Source of the DNA: Theristus sp. LFF4_11
Lineage: Eukaryota; Nematoda; Chromadorea; Monhysterida; Xyalidae
DNA length: 27,823 nucleotides
NCBI GenBank assembly: GCA_030248135.1
Contig: JASANC010004719.1
Span: forward strand, 1 to 27,823
Direction of reading: 5' to 3'
A program made the translations under genes and the position numbers. Of the stretch, positions 10,701-20,951 are shown in pieces (positions within the stretch are counted from its first letter, which is position 1; every line of letters starts with the position of its first letter). The notes below the pieces were generated by a model. The model saw only the letters and a list, made by a program, of their open reading frames with translations. It was not told where the DNA came from and did no database searches.

Positions 10701-13700
10701 AAACTATCGTCTCGCGCAACAGAAATTCTGGCTGGCGTCTGATTCGATGGACACGGATGCGCTGGTGGTTAGTGGCATTGCATTGCTTGGCGAGTTTTTC
10801 GGAGATGCGTGCAAAAGTTTTGTGGGCAACGCAACGACAACAAATTCTTAATTGGTGGTAAAGCTCGCAGTCAGTCTGAAAACGGTGCACATGCACTTCG
10901 TTATCACATTGTAATCATCACACTAATCCACAGTGACACACGCCACACGATACTGCGGCAGCTCGCGTGTGTCGGTGTGTTTGTTGGCGACAGGACAGTG
11001 AAAGATTACTGTGTTAGCCGAGTGCGTGGTCTTCAAACTAGAACTACAACACCACGCCAACATTAGCACCTACAGTATGACTGAATAAATAAGGCAGTCC
11101 TAGTTTTCTCAATCAAGGCGAGATCAGTAGTAGACTAGGAGTTGTATTTCTAAAAAATGTCAAGATATTTGCCGCTCGTGTGTGCAAGGCCCCAGGGACA
11201 AAGAATGAAAACCGTATAATAAAAAACCTCAAATTTCACAAACAATTGGGTTTCTGAGCGTTTTTTTCATATTTAGCGCACTGCTTGCACCCTGAAAAAG
11301 CTCCCATGTTTAATCGGCCATGCCGTATATCTCCAATAAATTATGAATTTCATTTGCGAGAAAAAGAACAATTGTGAATCGCAACACTTTACAGGCCGTT
11401 CTGCACGAACACCCGTATCACGTCGACTCGCTGCTGCAGGTCTCGAACGTGATGCGTGCAAACGAGGATTTCCAATTGGCACGCGATTTGATTGGTTTGT
11501 GTCGTAGTATATATCTTTGTCCGGAAATTATCTGTGTGAACAACAAAATACAGCTGGCTTGCAAAAAGAATACAGCGGCATTCATGAAACAGTATTTAGT
11601 GACGCGACACGTAGCACATAGCAACGCGGTCATTAAATACTGCTTCATGAATGCCGCTTACGACATTTCTGCCTGCTAAATTTTTGCAAACCGCCTTTCG
11701 GGTTTCGTCTAGTAGGCCGATGAGGCTTGCGGAGCCTTTGGGCACCCACACAGACGTGCCCAAAGTGTGACGTCTCTGTACGAATCCCACTCGAGGTTTC
11801 GAAAACAATTCCGATGTCGCCTGCATTGTTTTGTTTTTTTTCTAAAATGCGAACCTCCAGCGCTTTACGCACGCGTGTGCGATGTTCTGGTTGTTTCATA
11901 GGTCTCCGCATCTCATGCTGTCTTAACAGTTTCAGCGGATCATCGTGCATTCTTGCGAAATAAAATTCAACGAATGAATGAACGCAGGACGCGCCGTATA
12001 CGCGTGCGAATCAGCGCTTCACTCGACGTTCACGTTATCGACGTTCAACTGTCGTCTCGACTACGCGCACTGGGAGAATCGCGCGTTCTTCCTCGCGTTA
12101 TTCAAGCACATCGGCGCGCTGTGCCAGCGGTCGTGCTATCGAACGGCGCTCGAGTTCTGTAAAATTCTGTACGGTCTGAATCCCGCTGACGATCCGCTCG
12201 CCGTGATGCTGCTGGTGGACTACGTGGCGTTGAGGGCGAGACAGTACGACTGGTTGCGCGCCATGGTCGCGCAATTGGATGTGCGCCTTTGTTTGGTTTA
12301 AAAATGATTTTTTTCGTGGATTATTTTCTCTAGTCTTCTCTAGTTCTCTGCGACGCAATGAGTGCGCTGATAGAAAATCCGTTTTTTTGTGCTTGACGCA
12401 ATAAGTCAATTTTCCTCTGTTGGCGTAACCCCGAGTCCTTGAGATACCACGCAGTTCACTTCGGTAATTTGAAATTGCTGCATCAATGATGCATGAGAAA
12501 CGAGGCAGAACAAAAAATGGTCTGTATTTGGTGGATTGATTGAAAATTCGATTGACTGAGCGCGCTGATTTGATCCATCAACCAGAATACCTAATTACCT
12601 GTATTTTCATTAGTTCTTCACGCGTTAAAATGGACAATAAAAGAATATTTCTCGTCGTTTCGTTCGTTAGACAAAAATTCCCTGCCTTCAGGTGTCCCGT
12701 AACCTCAACGACCTGCCCAACTTTGCCTACTCGGTTGCATTGTCGTATTATCTGCAATACAAAGACGATCCAAATGACAAAAACGCTGATTCGTTGCTGG
12801 CGCAGGCTGACGAAGCGGTCCGTTTTGGTTTTTTCGGAATCTGTAAATTTTTCAACCTCAATACTTACATGCTGATAGGCTGCATTCGTCAATTGAGTTT
12901 TTTGTTGTCTTTTTTGTTGTTAGCTGGCCAAATTCGAATTAAAGCTGGAAAGGTTGAAGCGCGTTCACACAAAAAATCCAGTTATTCACTGCTGAATAAA
13001 GCTTTTTTTGTCCCCTGGAATACGAATGCAACCAATCGGCTTGATGCATGAAAACTGATGTCTGTACGTTGTAGCTCCAATTGGCGCTGATGAAATTTCC
13101 GACACTGCTTCGCACGCTCTTGGACAAATGCAGCGTCGAGCCGGATAAGCAAGTGGAGACGTGTCCGCTGTTTGGCGCCTCCGAACAGGCGACGTGAGCG
13201 ATCGCTCGCTTCAGTTTTTTTGTTTGTTTTAGTCACATCATTTTTGTCTCTGTCGAATTCCGGCGACATCATAACCATTCGTGGAACAGCCTGAACGTGC
13301 GTGCTGCAGTCTATCAGACAATTATTGTAACTTTTTGTTTCTTCAAAAAAAATTATTCTTGCTGCGATCGCGAACCATTTGACCCAGTGCGCAAGATCAA
13401 CCTGCCGTACTCGTGGGGTGGGCTCAATCAGTTTTGTCGTTTGACGATGAATCACCATTTTTTATAGTGATGGCCGTGGCCTCCAGCAGTTGCTGCTTCT
13501 GTATGTCGGTCGCACGAAAGAGCTCTGGTGCGACCACCAGGTGATGTCGTGGCTGGAGCAGAACGTTCGCGAATGCCTGCCGAAATTGCGAAAACCATCC
13601 GAGCATGCAGTCATTGACGAGTACTGTCAACGGTGTGTGAGTTTTTGCGCAGTCAGGTAGTCGATGAGTACTTCACAAGTTGCGTTCAGGAAAAATCATT

Positions 13701-14766
13701 AGCGCTTTGGTGACGCATGGGCCTTACTAGCACAGTGGTCCGTTTTGCATTCACGAAAGAAACATTTTCACCCATGCGATTGCTGTCTGAGTCCTGAAGT
13801 TTCATGAATGCGCAGTTAAGAAACCTCCATGAAGCAGTATTTAGTTGGTAACGCGTAGCAACGCTTGAAACATGGCTATTCGTCACCAAATAGACTTTCA
13901 TGAATGCCGCTTCAGTTGATCAGCCAAACCTCAACTCAATCACCGTGATCACAAATGTTCCCTCCCGCATGCGTGTCCAGACGCCGCCGCCGGTACGCGC
14001 GCACGCCGCGCTCCGTGAAGCGTCACCTGTTGCTGGCCGACCTCGGCGTTCCGATCGTGGAAACGCCCGACTCCGGTTCGCTCGGCTTCGACTTTGACCC
14101 GGTGCCGCCGGCCGATTCGCGTGCCGCGTACGCACGACCGGCGCGCGCGCAACCGCTCGGCCAAGACGGTCTGCTCACAGCGTTCTTCCGGTCGCTGATG
14201 CCGAATTACGATCGGGTGCGCGTGGACTTCTGCTGGTTTTTTTTAGTTCGGTAGATTTGTTCGAACGTTTTGCAATCAAATGACCGACGTCGTTTTTTTG
14301 GATGACAAGCGCCTCTTTTGAAGCGTTATTTCCGATTCGAATAAATAGGCAATAATTGTGTCTCAAAATCAACCGATTCAATCTTTGAAAGTCTCGAGTT
14401 ACTTGCCACATACACGAGCACGGGAAAGGAGCAGCAAACTGTATGATTTGACTAATCGCTTTTTTTATCGCGACCGATTAGCAGATTCAATCAGGCCATG
14501 ACAATGCAACGGTGTGGTAGGGCTCAGAACATTGAAAAAACATTCCCAAAAACCCACCCGATCCGCACAGTGCGCTTTCGTTGCAGGAGGCCGTCGCCGT
14601 CGAGCAAGCAGCAGCGGCCGCAGCAGCGGACGCACAATTGGATCGCAACAACATGCAGCGCCTGATGGAGGCGGTACGTCGAATGCTCGCCGACATACAG
14701 CCGGAGCAGGCACCGCTCGAGAACGCACAAGACGAACCGGACTGGGAGGAGTGGGACTTTGACTGA
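4639..14766 (+). CDS. TCF25: TCF25 (NULP1/Rqc1 family) ribosome quality control factor, 11 exons
   Basis: TCF25 works with Listerin/Ltn1 and NEMF on stalled 60S subunits, in ubiquitin tagging of nascent chains (family knowledge). Proposed exons: 4639-4780, 8047-8397, 8761-9015, 10634-10767, 11395-11494, 11988-12280, 12692-12817, 13075-13193, 13468-13632, 13981-14215 and 14587-14766. All introns are GT-AG, phases match, and the product is about 699 residues (human 676). Exon 2 has FELLMVDDD followed by Lys/Arg-rich and DDDD runs. Exon 3 has FRKLNPDAEM and TWPPIKATG. Exon 4 has GLSM and KYFVFHHG. Exon 5 has HPYHVDSLLQ. Exon 6 has NCRLDYAHWENR and RTALEFCKILYGLNP. Exon 7 has RNLNDLPNFAYSV. Exon 8 has KCSVEPD. 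Exon 9 has LYVGRTKELW and MSWLEQNV. Exon 10 has GFDFDPVPP and FFRSLMPNYDR. Exon 11 is Ala/Gln-rich and ends in an acidic DWEEWDFD. All match TCF25 in order. Introns 1, 3, 5 and 9 hold repeats. Exons 2-11 are very secure; exon 1 is less so. Confidence 0.95.
4807..5604. mobile_element. Foldback element with 143-bp terminal inverted repeats in TCF25 intron 1
   Basis: Bases 4807-4949 are the reverse complement of 5462-5604 with a single visible mismatch. The termini read ATTATCTAAAAATGCGGGAG and its inverse. The central 512 bp is unique, with a short run of TTCTGTGCA repeats near 5039-5100. It sits just after the exon 1 donor. No convincing target duplication was found. The open frames inside (for example 5031-5357) show no recognisable protein. 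Confidence 0.85.
5690..7010. repeat. 149-bp tandem repeat array, about 9 copies
   Basis: The landmark ACGATTCAG or a close variant recurs at 5761, 5901, 6049, 6197, 6346, 6495, 6644, 6793 and 6942. The spacing is 140, 148, 148, then 149 repeatedly. Other fixed landmarks are CACGGCCGATTCGCCCG, CTAGAGTTGCTCAC and GATCAGCGCATTGAATTACC. The leftmost units are the most diverged and the right-hand units are nearly uniform. The array lies in TCF25 intron 1. The unit length is close to that of one nucleosome core. Confidence 0.93.
7072..7417. repeat. Two diverged 173-bp tandem repeats
   Basis: Copies at about 7072-7244 and 7245-7417 share AATTGAAAGGGCGAACAC, GAAAGTGTC and ATTTTCA-AATCT at a constant spacing of 173 bases. 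They follow the 149-bp array directly, and both contain TTACC and a GGGAAC/GGAAAC-like phrase loosely reminiscent of the 149-bp unit. A common origin is possible but not shown. Confidence 0.7.
7418..7939. other. Repeat-like stretch in TCF25 intron 1 with no supported gene
   Basis: An open frame covers 7401-7793 but has no recognisable domain. The DNA under it contains small inverted motifs (CTCGCTGGAGGCAGCGAG near 7589, CGCTCGCTACGCTCGCTCGCG near 7674) and diverged inverted similarity to 4151-4222. I read it as an old repeat. Nothing else is seen before the arm begins at 7940. Confidence 0.5.
7940..11652 (+). repeat. Right arm of 3.7-kb inverted duplication (holds functional TCF25 exons 2-5)
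   Basis: Partner of 1-3723, separated from it by 4.2 kb. It contains TCF25 exons 2-5, a 1.03-kb element A in intron 3, and ends in or beyond a short palindromic element in intron 5. Its true outer limit is unknown because the partner arm reaches position 1 of the window. All reading-frame lesions found in the pair are in the left arm. Confidence 0.95.
9247..10279 (+). mobile_element. hAT-like element A, copy 2, in TCF25 intron 3
   Basis: It starts TAGGGTTAGGG, ends CCCCTAACCCTA, and is flanked by ACCCTGCC (9239-9246 and 10280-10287). Its interior has a C-run of 9 near 9599 and the subterminal module GAACTTTC...ATGCCA at 10127-10148. It lies in the same orientation as TCF25, about 230 bp after exon 3 and 350 bp before exon 4. 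It is the counterpart of the copy at 1379-2414. Confidence 0.9.
11574..11658. repeat. 85-bp palindromic miniature element P1 in TCF25 intron 5
   Basis: The ends AGCGGCATTCATGAA and TTCATGAATGCCGCT are exact inverse complements, followed inward by CAGTATTTAGTGACGCG against CGCGGTCATTAAATACTG. The RNA would fold into a hairpin over nearly its full length. The same element sits at the left edge of the window (bases 1-90, arm copy), there with extra bases in the loop. The possible flanking duplication is only TAC, so its class is open. Confidence 0.75.
13796..13918. repeat. Diverged relative of the palindromic element, P2, in TCF25 intron 9
   Basis: It contains CATGAAGCAGTATTTAG on one side and CAAATAGACTTTCATGAATG-CCGCTTC on the other, which are related to each other by inversion and related to the 85-bp element at 11574-11658. 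An extra partial end, TTTCATGAATGCGCAG, lies at 13800. Mismatches show that it is an older copy. It ends about 60 bp before exon 10. Confidence 0.65.
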
Positions 14767-15582
14767 CGCTGTTCGCTTGCGCGCTTACGTTAATCCGCGT
14801 GCCTGATTTGGAATTGCTGGCTGTCGAATTTCACAACGGTGCACGGCAAAGCGCACACCCTTGCACGTTGAGCAACCAACCAGCCGTGCGCGCAGATTTT
14901 TTTTTTGCGGTTTTCTCTCCGGATTTTGCGTTTTCGTGTTCTGGGTTGCGGGTTTGCTTTGCTTTCTATCGATTTAGCCTGTCTATTCTCGATTATTCTT
15001 TTACTCAACACTGTGATATCGACTTACTTGACTGATACGCTCGCTCATAATCGTGAACACTTGATTGATCATATATGATGATGTTAATGATGAATGGTAT
15101 GAAATAGCTGTATTTTGGGCCGTGGAGTGTCCTAGAACGAAGATGAAAAAAGTTATCACGTGTGCTTTGGTTTTCGGACGGCATGTGTGTGTCACGCAAT
15201 AACATCATTTCGTCAGGTAAACAACAAAGATTCCGATTAAGAATTTGCTGTTATAAAAAGTAAAAATATGACGCTATTGACCAAAGAAAACAAAAGACCC
15301 ATGATTTTACCCGTTCGTGGTATATTCGAAAGAAAAAACAAACAGGGACAACAAAAGTACCAGTTTTATTCACTCAAAAAACCGTCTACGTCAATGATTG
15401 CCTCTTGAATTAGAATATTTCATTTCATATTTACATGGGCTCGAAATTTCAACAATTGACAGATTACGAAGCAACGCACAAATGACAAGAGTACTGAATG
15501 GAATAACGACAAGTAATGTTAATGACAGGAAAGCGTCAACAGTCGTAGCACAGGATTAGTGTAAGTTTCGACACTTCGTTTA
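14767..15582. other. Intergenic region between the convergent TCF25 and CHMP1 genes
   Basis: This stretch holds the 3' ends of both transcripts. On the minus strand an AATAAA lies at 15365-15370 (TTTATT on the plus strand), 213 bp past the CHMP1 stop, and is the likely CHMP1 poly(A) signal. No canonical AATAAA was found on the plus strand after the TCF25 stop. No conserved reading frame or repeat was recognised. Confidence 0.6.
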
Positions 15583-17067
15583 TCATTCGCGCAACGCAGC
15601 AAGCCTGCAAAAAACCGTTTTATATGATATTTTTTGTTCATGAACAATCCAATCTAATATGCTGATTAGGCAATTGAGCAACGGTGTCGACTTGTAAGCT
15701 TTGTTTTTGCTTCTAAAAATGCTTTCATAAAAGTCGAACTGAACTGAAATGGGCAGATGCAACCGAATCCACCTGATGTCGGACAACCGAGTCAATGAGA
15801 TCATCCATCAGTTCAGTTTCACCAAGCACTCGACTCGAACAGAAAAATTGCAAAATGCCCATAGAACCGGGAAGCAATCGATGATTTTCGTTGGTTGATG
15901 ATCAGCTTCGTTTACGCTTGAATTGAGGCGGTAAAAACAAATAATTCGATTAAAAAAACCAAGCCCCACCCGCCCCCCCACCGACCGCCGCGTCAGGTCG
16001 TTCTCCTGCTGCTTCACGGATTCGTGCACCGCTGAGCTGACCGGCGCCGGCATCGCGGCCGTCATCTCGAGTCCGTGCTCTGCGGCGATCTGCTGCATCA
16101 GCGACGCCACCTGGTCCTCCGGAGCGGACAACGTCGTCACGCTGCCCATGCTGCCCTCCATCACCTGACGACAGAAAAAACGCGTTTCTCTCAATCATTC
16201 GGTCTGAATACTTGTGGTTGTGGACTGTGAGATACGGGAAAGTAGAAAATACGGTTCTTTATGCTTTCAAAAAAAACTGGACCCGTTTTCAAAAAGTTTG
16301 TATTAATTTCCCATGCCAACCATTGCAAAACGAGATCAATTGAAACGGTGTTGTTTTGGAAAATGAACACAAAACAAATATTGGGCTAATTAGAAAATTA
16401 TCTAGATTTCTAGCTCGCAACGAAGGTTTTTACCAATTTCTGAAGACAATTGACAACTGACCGAAGTATGAACATCCAGATTCTCAAACTCTTTCTCGAA
16501 TTTGTCCATGACCTTCTGCACCTTCTCGAGATCCATCGCGTTCATTGCTGCCTCGAGTGATTTCACGGTTGAGCCCATAGTTCTTGTCAACTGCAACGCG
16601 TTCGTTGTCGAACAAATTCATTGGTTTCTCACAAAAAAAACTGAAGTGGAAGACAATCTGACACACGAAAAGCCACTTGAATAACATCATCAACCGAATG
16701 TTTGTCTGATTTTGCGCAAAACCCATCAGACCTGTTGCATTGATGCTGCAGTTTGCACCCTTGAACTGGTGGCGTCGATGCGACTGGCAAAACGGAGATA
16801 GTTCAGACTTTCGTTTCGTTTTCGAATCGCGTTTTCTGCGTAGATTTTCGCACCCTCGACGTTGTTTTGCTGGAGCGCCTGAGTTCGAAAGAATATTTCA
16901 AAAGATCACTACAGTGGCGAATGAATGAGTGAGATGTGTGGTCAAAATCAAGATCAAGCAGTGCTGTACCTTTTTCACTTTCTGTTTTTGTACGTCGGCG
17001 TCTTTCTCTGCCTTCCTCGCGTGTCGCTCCATTTGTTTCGCGGAAAATCGCAGTTGAAACAGCACAT
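15583..17067 (-). CDS. CHMP1: CHMP1 (Vps46/Did2) ESCRT-III subunit, first coding bases unresolved
   Basis: CHMP1 is an accessory ESCRT-III subunit that recruits Vps4 and spastin-type MIT-domain proteins for membrane scission at endosomes and the midbody (family knowledge). Exons in transcript order: 16970-17067, 16732-16878, 16462-16590, 15986-16164 and 15583-15604. All junctions are GT-AG and in phase. The product reads [20 protein letters not shown], then [19 protein letters not shown] and [14 protein letters not shown]. Next come [28 protein letters not shown] and [20 protein letters not shown]. It ends with the MIM1 helix NDLTRRLAALRE. That is about 191 residues plus the missing start, against 196-199 in the family. 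The last exon is only 22 bases. The initiator Met must come from a short upstream exon, because no in-frame ATG precedes DVLFQL; I could not place it. Confidence 0.93.
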
Positions 17068-17630
17068 CTTGAACAAAGACGTTCTCAAACACAAAATTTT
17101 TTTATGCGGTTTCGGAAACCCTAATTTGGTACCAACCAAACTCTGGCGGAAACCAAACGGGTAAATACCACTGCCTCGATCTCGAACCCGCCCAATATAA
17201 CCGCGGCTCAGGAGGGTGCAGTGCAGACCATTAGATGGTTAATTGGTCACTTTTAGTTTCTCAACGTGTGTCTCCTGTCAAAAGCAAGGTCCGAACTTTC
17301 CACCTACAGAACGGTAGACAGAAGCCGCACACAAACGAACAGACACAGGAGGGGACACGGTTTTTTTCAATTCAGTTGTCAATTAATATCAAACTCAACG
17401 CTCCCGATGGGGCGGTTTTTAATTCAAGCACTTTCAACTTTGAGAAAGAGCCTCACACAGTTGCTGAACCGGTTAAAGAAAACGTTTTTATTACGATAAA
17501 CGCTGATTAGGGCGATTAGGATGATTACGACAGGAATAAGAACACACTGAACACTGATCACTCACAGATCATCATAACTTATATAGCCAACATAATTACA
17601 TGTGACCGCACAATATGCGTTGTTCCCAAT
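17068..17630. other. Upstream region of CHMP1
   Basis: It should contain the CHMP1 promoter, 5' leader and first small exon. No TATA box or clear first exon could be picked. Bases 17170-17230 read, on the minus strand, GGGTTCGAGATC and nearby TGGT phrases that faintly resemble a tRNA B box. They do not fold into a tRNA that I can support, so at best this is a tRNA-derived repeat relic. Confidence 0.4.
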
Positions 17631-17759
17631 TTTAACACCGGTTGCACCTAAGAGTGGGGGGGCCTAGTGCTACATGGGATCAAAATCAAACTAAGGGTGC
17701 AGCGTTATTCTACTCAACAAGGAGCTTCAGTTTCACCCATAAACCATGCCTTGAAACTC

Positions 17760-17779
17760 CCTATAGCGGCCGCTATAGG
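17760..17779. repeat. 20-bp perfect palindrome in left arm of element G
   Basis: CCTATAGCGGCCGCTATAGG is its own reverse complement. The identical palindrome recurs at 24189-24208 in the other arm. It is embedded in otherwise low-GC DNA, about 125 bp in from each outer end of the element, so it may be a protein-binding or cruciform site of the element. Confidence 0.85.
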
Positions 17780-18069
17780 ACGCGAAATTAAAAAAACCTC
17801 GATTTTTTTGCCGTTTTTTGCAAAGTGTACCATGTTGCAACGCATTTTTCTACCCAAGCGGATGTTTTTCAGAACCTGAAATGGTGTGCGTTTTGAAGAT
17901 CTTGCGGAGCTCTACCAAGATATTAGCTTCGTCAAATCGGATCGTGTCCCTATTTTTTACTGTGAGCTACGCAAAATTACTTTTTTGCATTTTCACACTT
18001 TTTTCTTACTTTTATTTTCATGCAATGACAAAACAGTTTCTGACCTTGATTTTTGTGTCAAACAAGGGT

Positions 18070-18970
18070 TTTCGAGGTCGCTGAATTCAAATATGACTTT
18101 AGATTTTTGCCCCGGGCAATTTTTTGCCCAAAAATTGAGCAAAAACGCATTTTTTTCGTTTTTCAGTGTTTTTTGTTTTAATGTTTTAATTTTATGCGTG
18201 GATTTTATTAAAAAACTATTTCTGATATAGCTTTACAACCGTTGTACTTGAATCAGTTTTTATATTTTGCAACTGACCGCTTGCTCACCCAAAAAATGGG
18301 TAAAATGTTGATTTTTTTGCTTTTTTCATATGTTTTCGTTTCACAGTGAAAAAAATCAGTTCAGAAAAAACTTTTAATTTTAATTTTTAATTCTCTAGGA
18401 GGTTTTCAAAATCGCTGAATTTGAATCTAATTTTAGATTTTTGCCCCGGGCATTTTTTGCCCAAAAATTGGGCAAAAACGCTTTTTTCGCGCTTTCAAAT
18501 GGTTTTTGTTTTAATTTCTAATTTTAAGTGCGGATTTTTATTTAAAAAACTGTTTTCTAATAGCTTTATTACTGCTATACTTGAATACGTTATTATATTT
18601 TGTAACGGACCACTTTCTCACCCAAAAATGGGTAAAATATGGATTTTCTGCCATTTTCAGACGTTTTCGTTTCATAGTAATAAATAAGTTTGAAAACAAT
18701 TTTTAAAACCCCTTCATAGAAGGTCCCAAATGCGCCGATTCCATATCTGTAGGCAAATTTTACAACTGACCCATTATTAACCCTTATAAATGGGTAAAAA
18801 TCTACACTGTAGTCTTTCTGTTGTCGTTTTTCTTTTTTGTGTTTGAACCAGACTTGTAAATTGATGTTAATTTGTCCTCGAGAATTTTTTACGCCGCTGA
18901 AGTTGAAATTGTTTTTGGTTTTTTAAAACTGGTGCTTTTTACCCCAATTTTACCCAATTGGGTAAAAACT
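18070..18970. repeat. Diverged ~335-bp tandem units inside element G
   Basis: Successive units begin near 18070, 18405 and about 18720. The first two share TCGCTGAATT, TAGATTTTTGCCCCGGGCA, AATAGCTTTA-like and CACCCAAAAA-TGGGTAAAAT phrases. The third keeps only the part with TTACAACTGACCCATTATTA and ATGGGTAAAAA. A direct copy of the second and third units lies at 22794-23231, and inverse copies lie at 23232-23880. The open frames found here are low-complexity Phe-rich strings and are not genes. Confidence 0.75.
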
Positions 18971-19071
18971 GTCACTCTCAGCTTTTTGTTTGAAACTTAC
19001 ATTATGAATGGTTTTGCGTTTCTTTGATGCTTGAGATTGATGAATTCAAGTCTGATGTCATGCACCGAGAC

Positions 19072-20131
19072 TAGGGTTAGGGGAAAAAAAATCCGGATTT
19101 TTTTTTTAAATTAAAAAAAAATTTTTTTTTTTTAAAAAATTTTTTTTTTACAAGTTAGGTTCGTTCGAAGCGTCTCGTCGAGCTGAGTTCATCTAGACTA
19201 TTTTCAGAACGATCCGGGAAACTATAAGAGCGAAAATCGTGTTTTATTGAAATTATGTCCATTTCATAGAGGGAAAGTTGCATTTTCAACAGTAAAACAG
19301 GGCAATTTTTCACGTGTACTTGAATATTAAACCGTTCTTAGTGGTTCCTCTTTAGAAAATTACCAAAATTTGACTGTGTTCAAAAATTCCTGTTTGCTGT
19401 AGCTAAGTCGGCAACCCCTGTCGACCCGGTCGCCCCCCCCCCCCAAGACACTTACTTTCAGGTTCAACCAGCTATGCTATCTGCCACATGGCGAGAGCCC
19501 ACTCTTCAAATCATCGTATCGAAAACACGTACCATGATTTCGCGATCACGTTGCGGGCAACTGACAGACGCAAGTTTAACACGTTAGTTTAGCTCAGCAC
19601 GCAAGTTTTAACATGTGGCCATGTTATCGGGTATCTGAAAAACGGTCGTGTGATGTGGTATTAACCAACATCTCCGCTCAAATTGTTTAACAATATATCG
19701 CACAACTCCATTGTAGACCTATAACATACGCCAATCAACAAGATATCATGTTCATCTCATGGCCTACCGACTGAAAAAACATGTTCTAAGTTGCAAGAAA
19801 ACGATTTCTGAAACGATATTTCAATTCAGTTAAGTCATTTCAACGCTAAAAATTGACTCTAGAAGTCATCCAAATCGAAAAACATGGAGTACGTCGGTCA
19901 AAATGACCAAATAATGACATTTACCTAAGCACACAAAGAAGTTGGGAAGAAAATTTGGTTTGAACTTTCAAAAAATTATGCCATAAATCGAATTTTCAGA
20001 GCAAAGTAGAAGAAAAAATTTTCAAATTTTTTTTTTTAAGTTTAAAAAAAAAATCCAAATTTTTTTTTTTTTTAAAAAAACGAAAAAAAAAATAAAAAAA
20101 AAATTTTTTTTTTTCAAAGCCCCTAACCCTA
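19072..20131 (+). mobile_element. hAT-like element A, copy 3
   Basis: The ends TAGGGTTAGGGG and CCCCTAACCCTA are perfect 12-bp inverted repeats. Target duplication ACCGAGAC is present at 19064-19071 and 20132-20139. The interior is very similar to copies 1, 2 and 4; the C-run near 19432 is 12 long. It is inserted inside the large TTAA-flanked element (17635-24347). It has no coding capacity. Confidence 0.92.
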
Positions 20132-20371
20132 ACCGAGACTACTGTTTTGACCCAAAAGGGTAAAAAGTGGGGCAAAATATAAGGGTAAATGTATATTCGG
20201 TATGGGTACCTGTCAGTCTGTCAGTCTTGAGAAAAAACTTGTGAGCTTTAGAAAATAAAAGACTAATGAAAATGAAATACACTAACTAGAATACAGAACC
20301 TTTTAACCTTTACAAGCTTGTTTCTCGCAAAAAGCAAAAAGACCTGAGGTTTTCAAGATGGGGGGGGTACA

Positions 20372-20511
20372 ATTCCGGCCCGCTAATTCCGGCCTGAAGA
20401 GTTCCGGCCCGCTCATTCCGGCCCGAAGAATTCCGGCCCGAAGAATTCCGGCCCGGAGAATTCCGGCCCGAAGAATTCCGGCCCGGAGAATTCCGGCCCG
20501 AAGAATTTTCG
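20372..20511. repeat. 15-bp GC-rich tandem array, left end of element E
   Basis: About nine units of AATTCCGGCCCGAAG with variants CGGAG, CGCTC and CTGAAG. The inverse array lies at 21555-21687. A 60% GC core in AT-rich surroundings makes it conspicuous. Confidence 0.9.
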
Positions 20512-20951
20512 CCAGCACGAACAATATTAAACCACGAAGTGATTTTTGGTAATCAAATATCGATGTTCACATGCTACAGTGTATTTTCAAACATGTTTGG
20601 AAATTGACTTTAATTGATGTTGTTGGTTGATTTTTTGAAAAGAGGAACCTTTTTCAAAATAATATATAAAAAAGACTTTCTTTAATCACGAGAACCAGGA
20701 TTTGTGAACCATCACTAATTAACTGATTTTTGTTTGTGCTGTTTTGTATCATTTCTGCACTATTTGATCTGCGTGATCATGCTGGCTAGTGGCTGGTTTG
20801 CATTTTCGTTATTTCAAGCGTGACTTTTTTTCGGTGCTTCAAAAAATGTCTTTTTGGGCAAATTTCGATGGGTGGGTGTTAAGCAAATTTCGAGGGGGAG
20901 CACTAATGCAGAAACACAAGTCATTATGTTGAACTTGCTAGAACAAAAATA

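Noticed and set aside
12925..12960. Extra TCF25 exon in intron 7 (LAKFELKLE after a TTGTTAG acceptor)
   Set aside because: The neighbouring exons already join in phase and match the family spacing; adding this piece would lengthen a compact region.
16898..17092. CHMP1 start at position 17092
   Set aside because: The codon there is GTG, not ATG, and lies upstream of a plausible splice acceptor at about 17068; the true start is probably in another exon.
17170..17230. tRNA gene on the minus strand
   Set aside because: Only a loose B-box-like GGTTCGAGATC is seen; no cloverleaf or A box could be supported.
20303..20524. Repetitive RAGIL/RIPAR peptide frames in the 15-bp arrays
   Set aside because: These are the translation of a 15-bp DNA repeat, equally open on both strands; not a protein gene.
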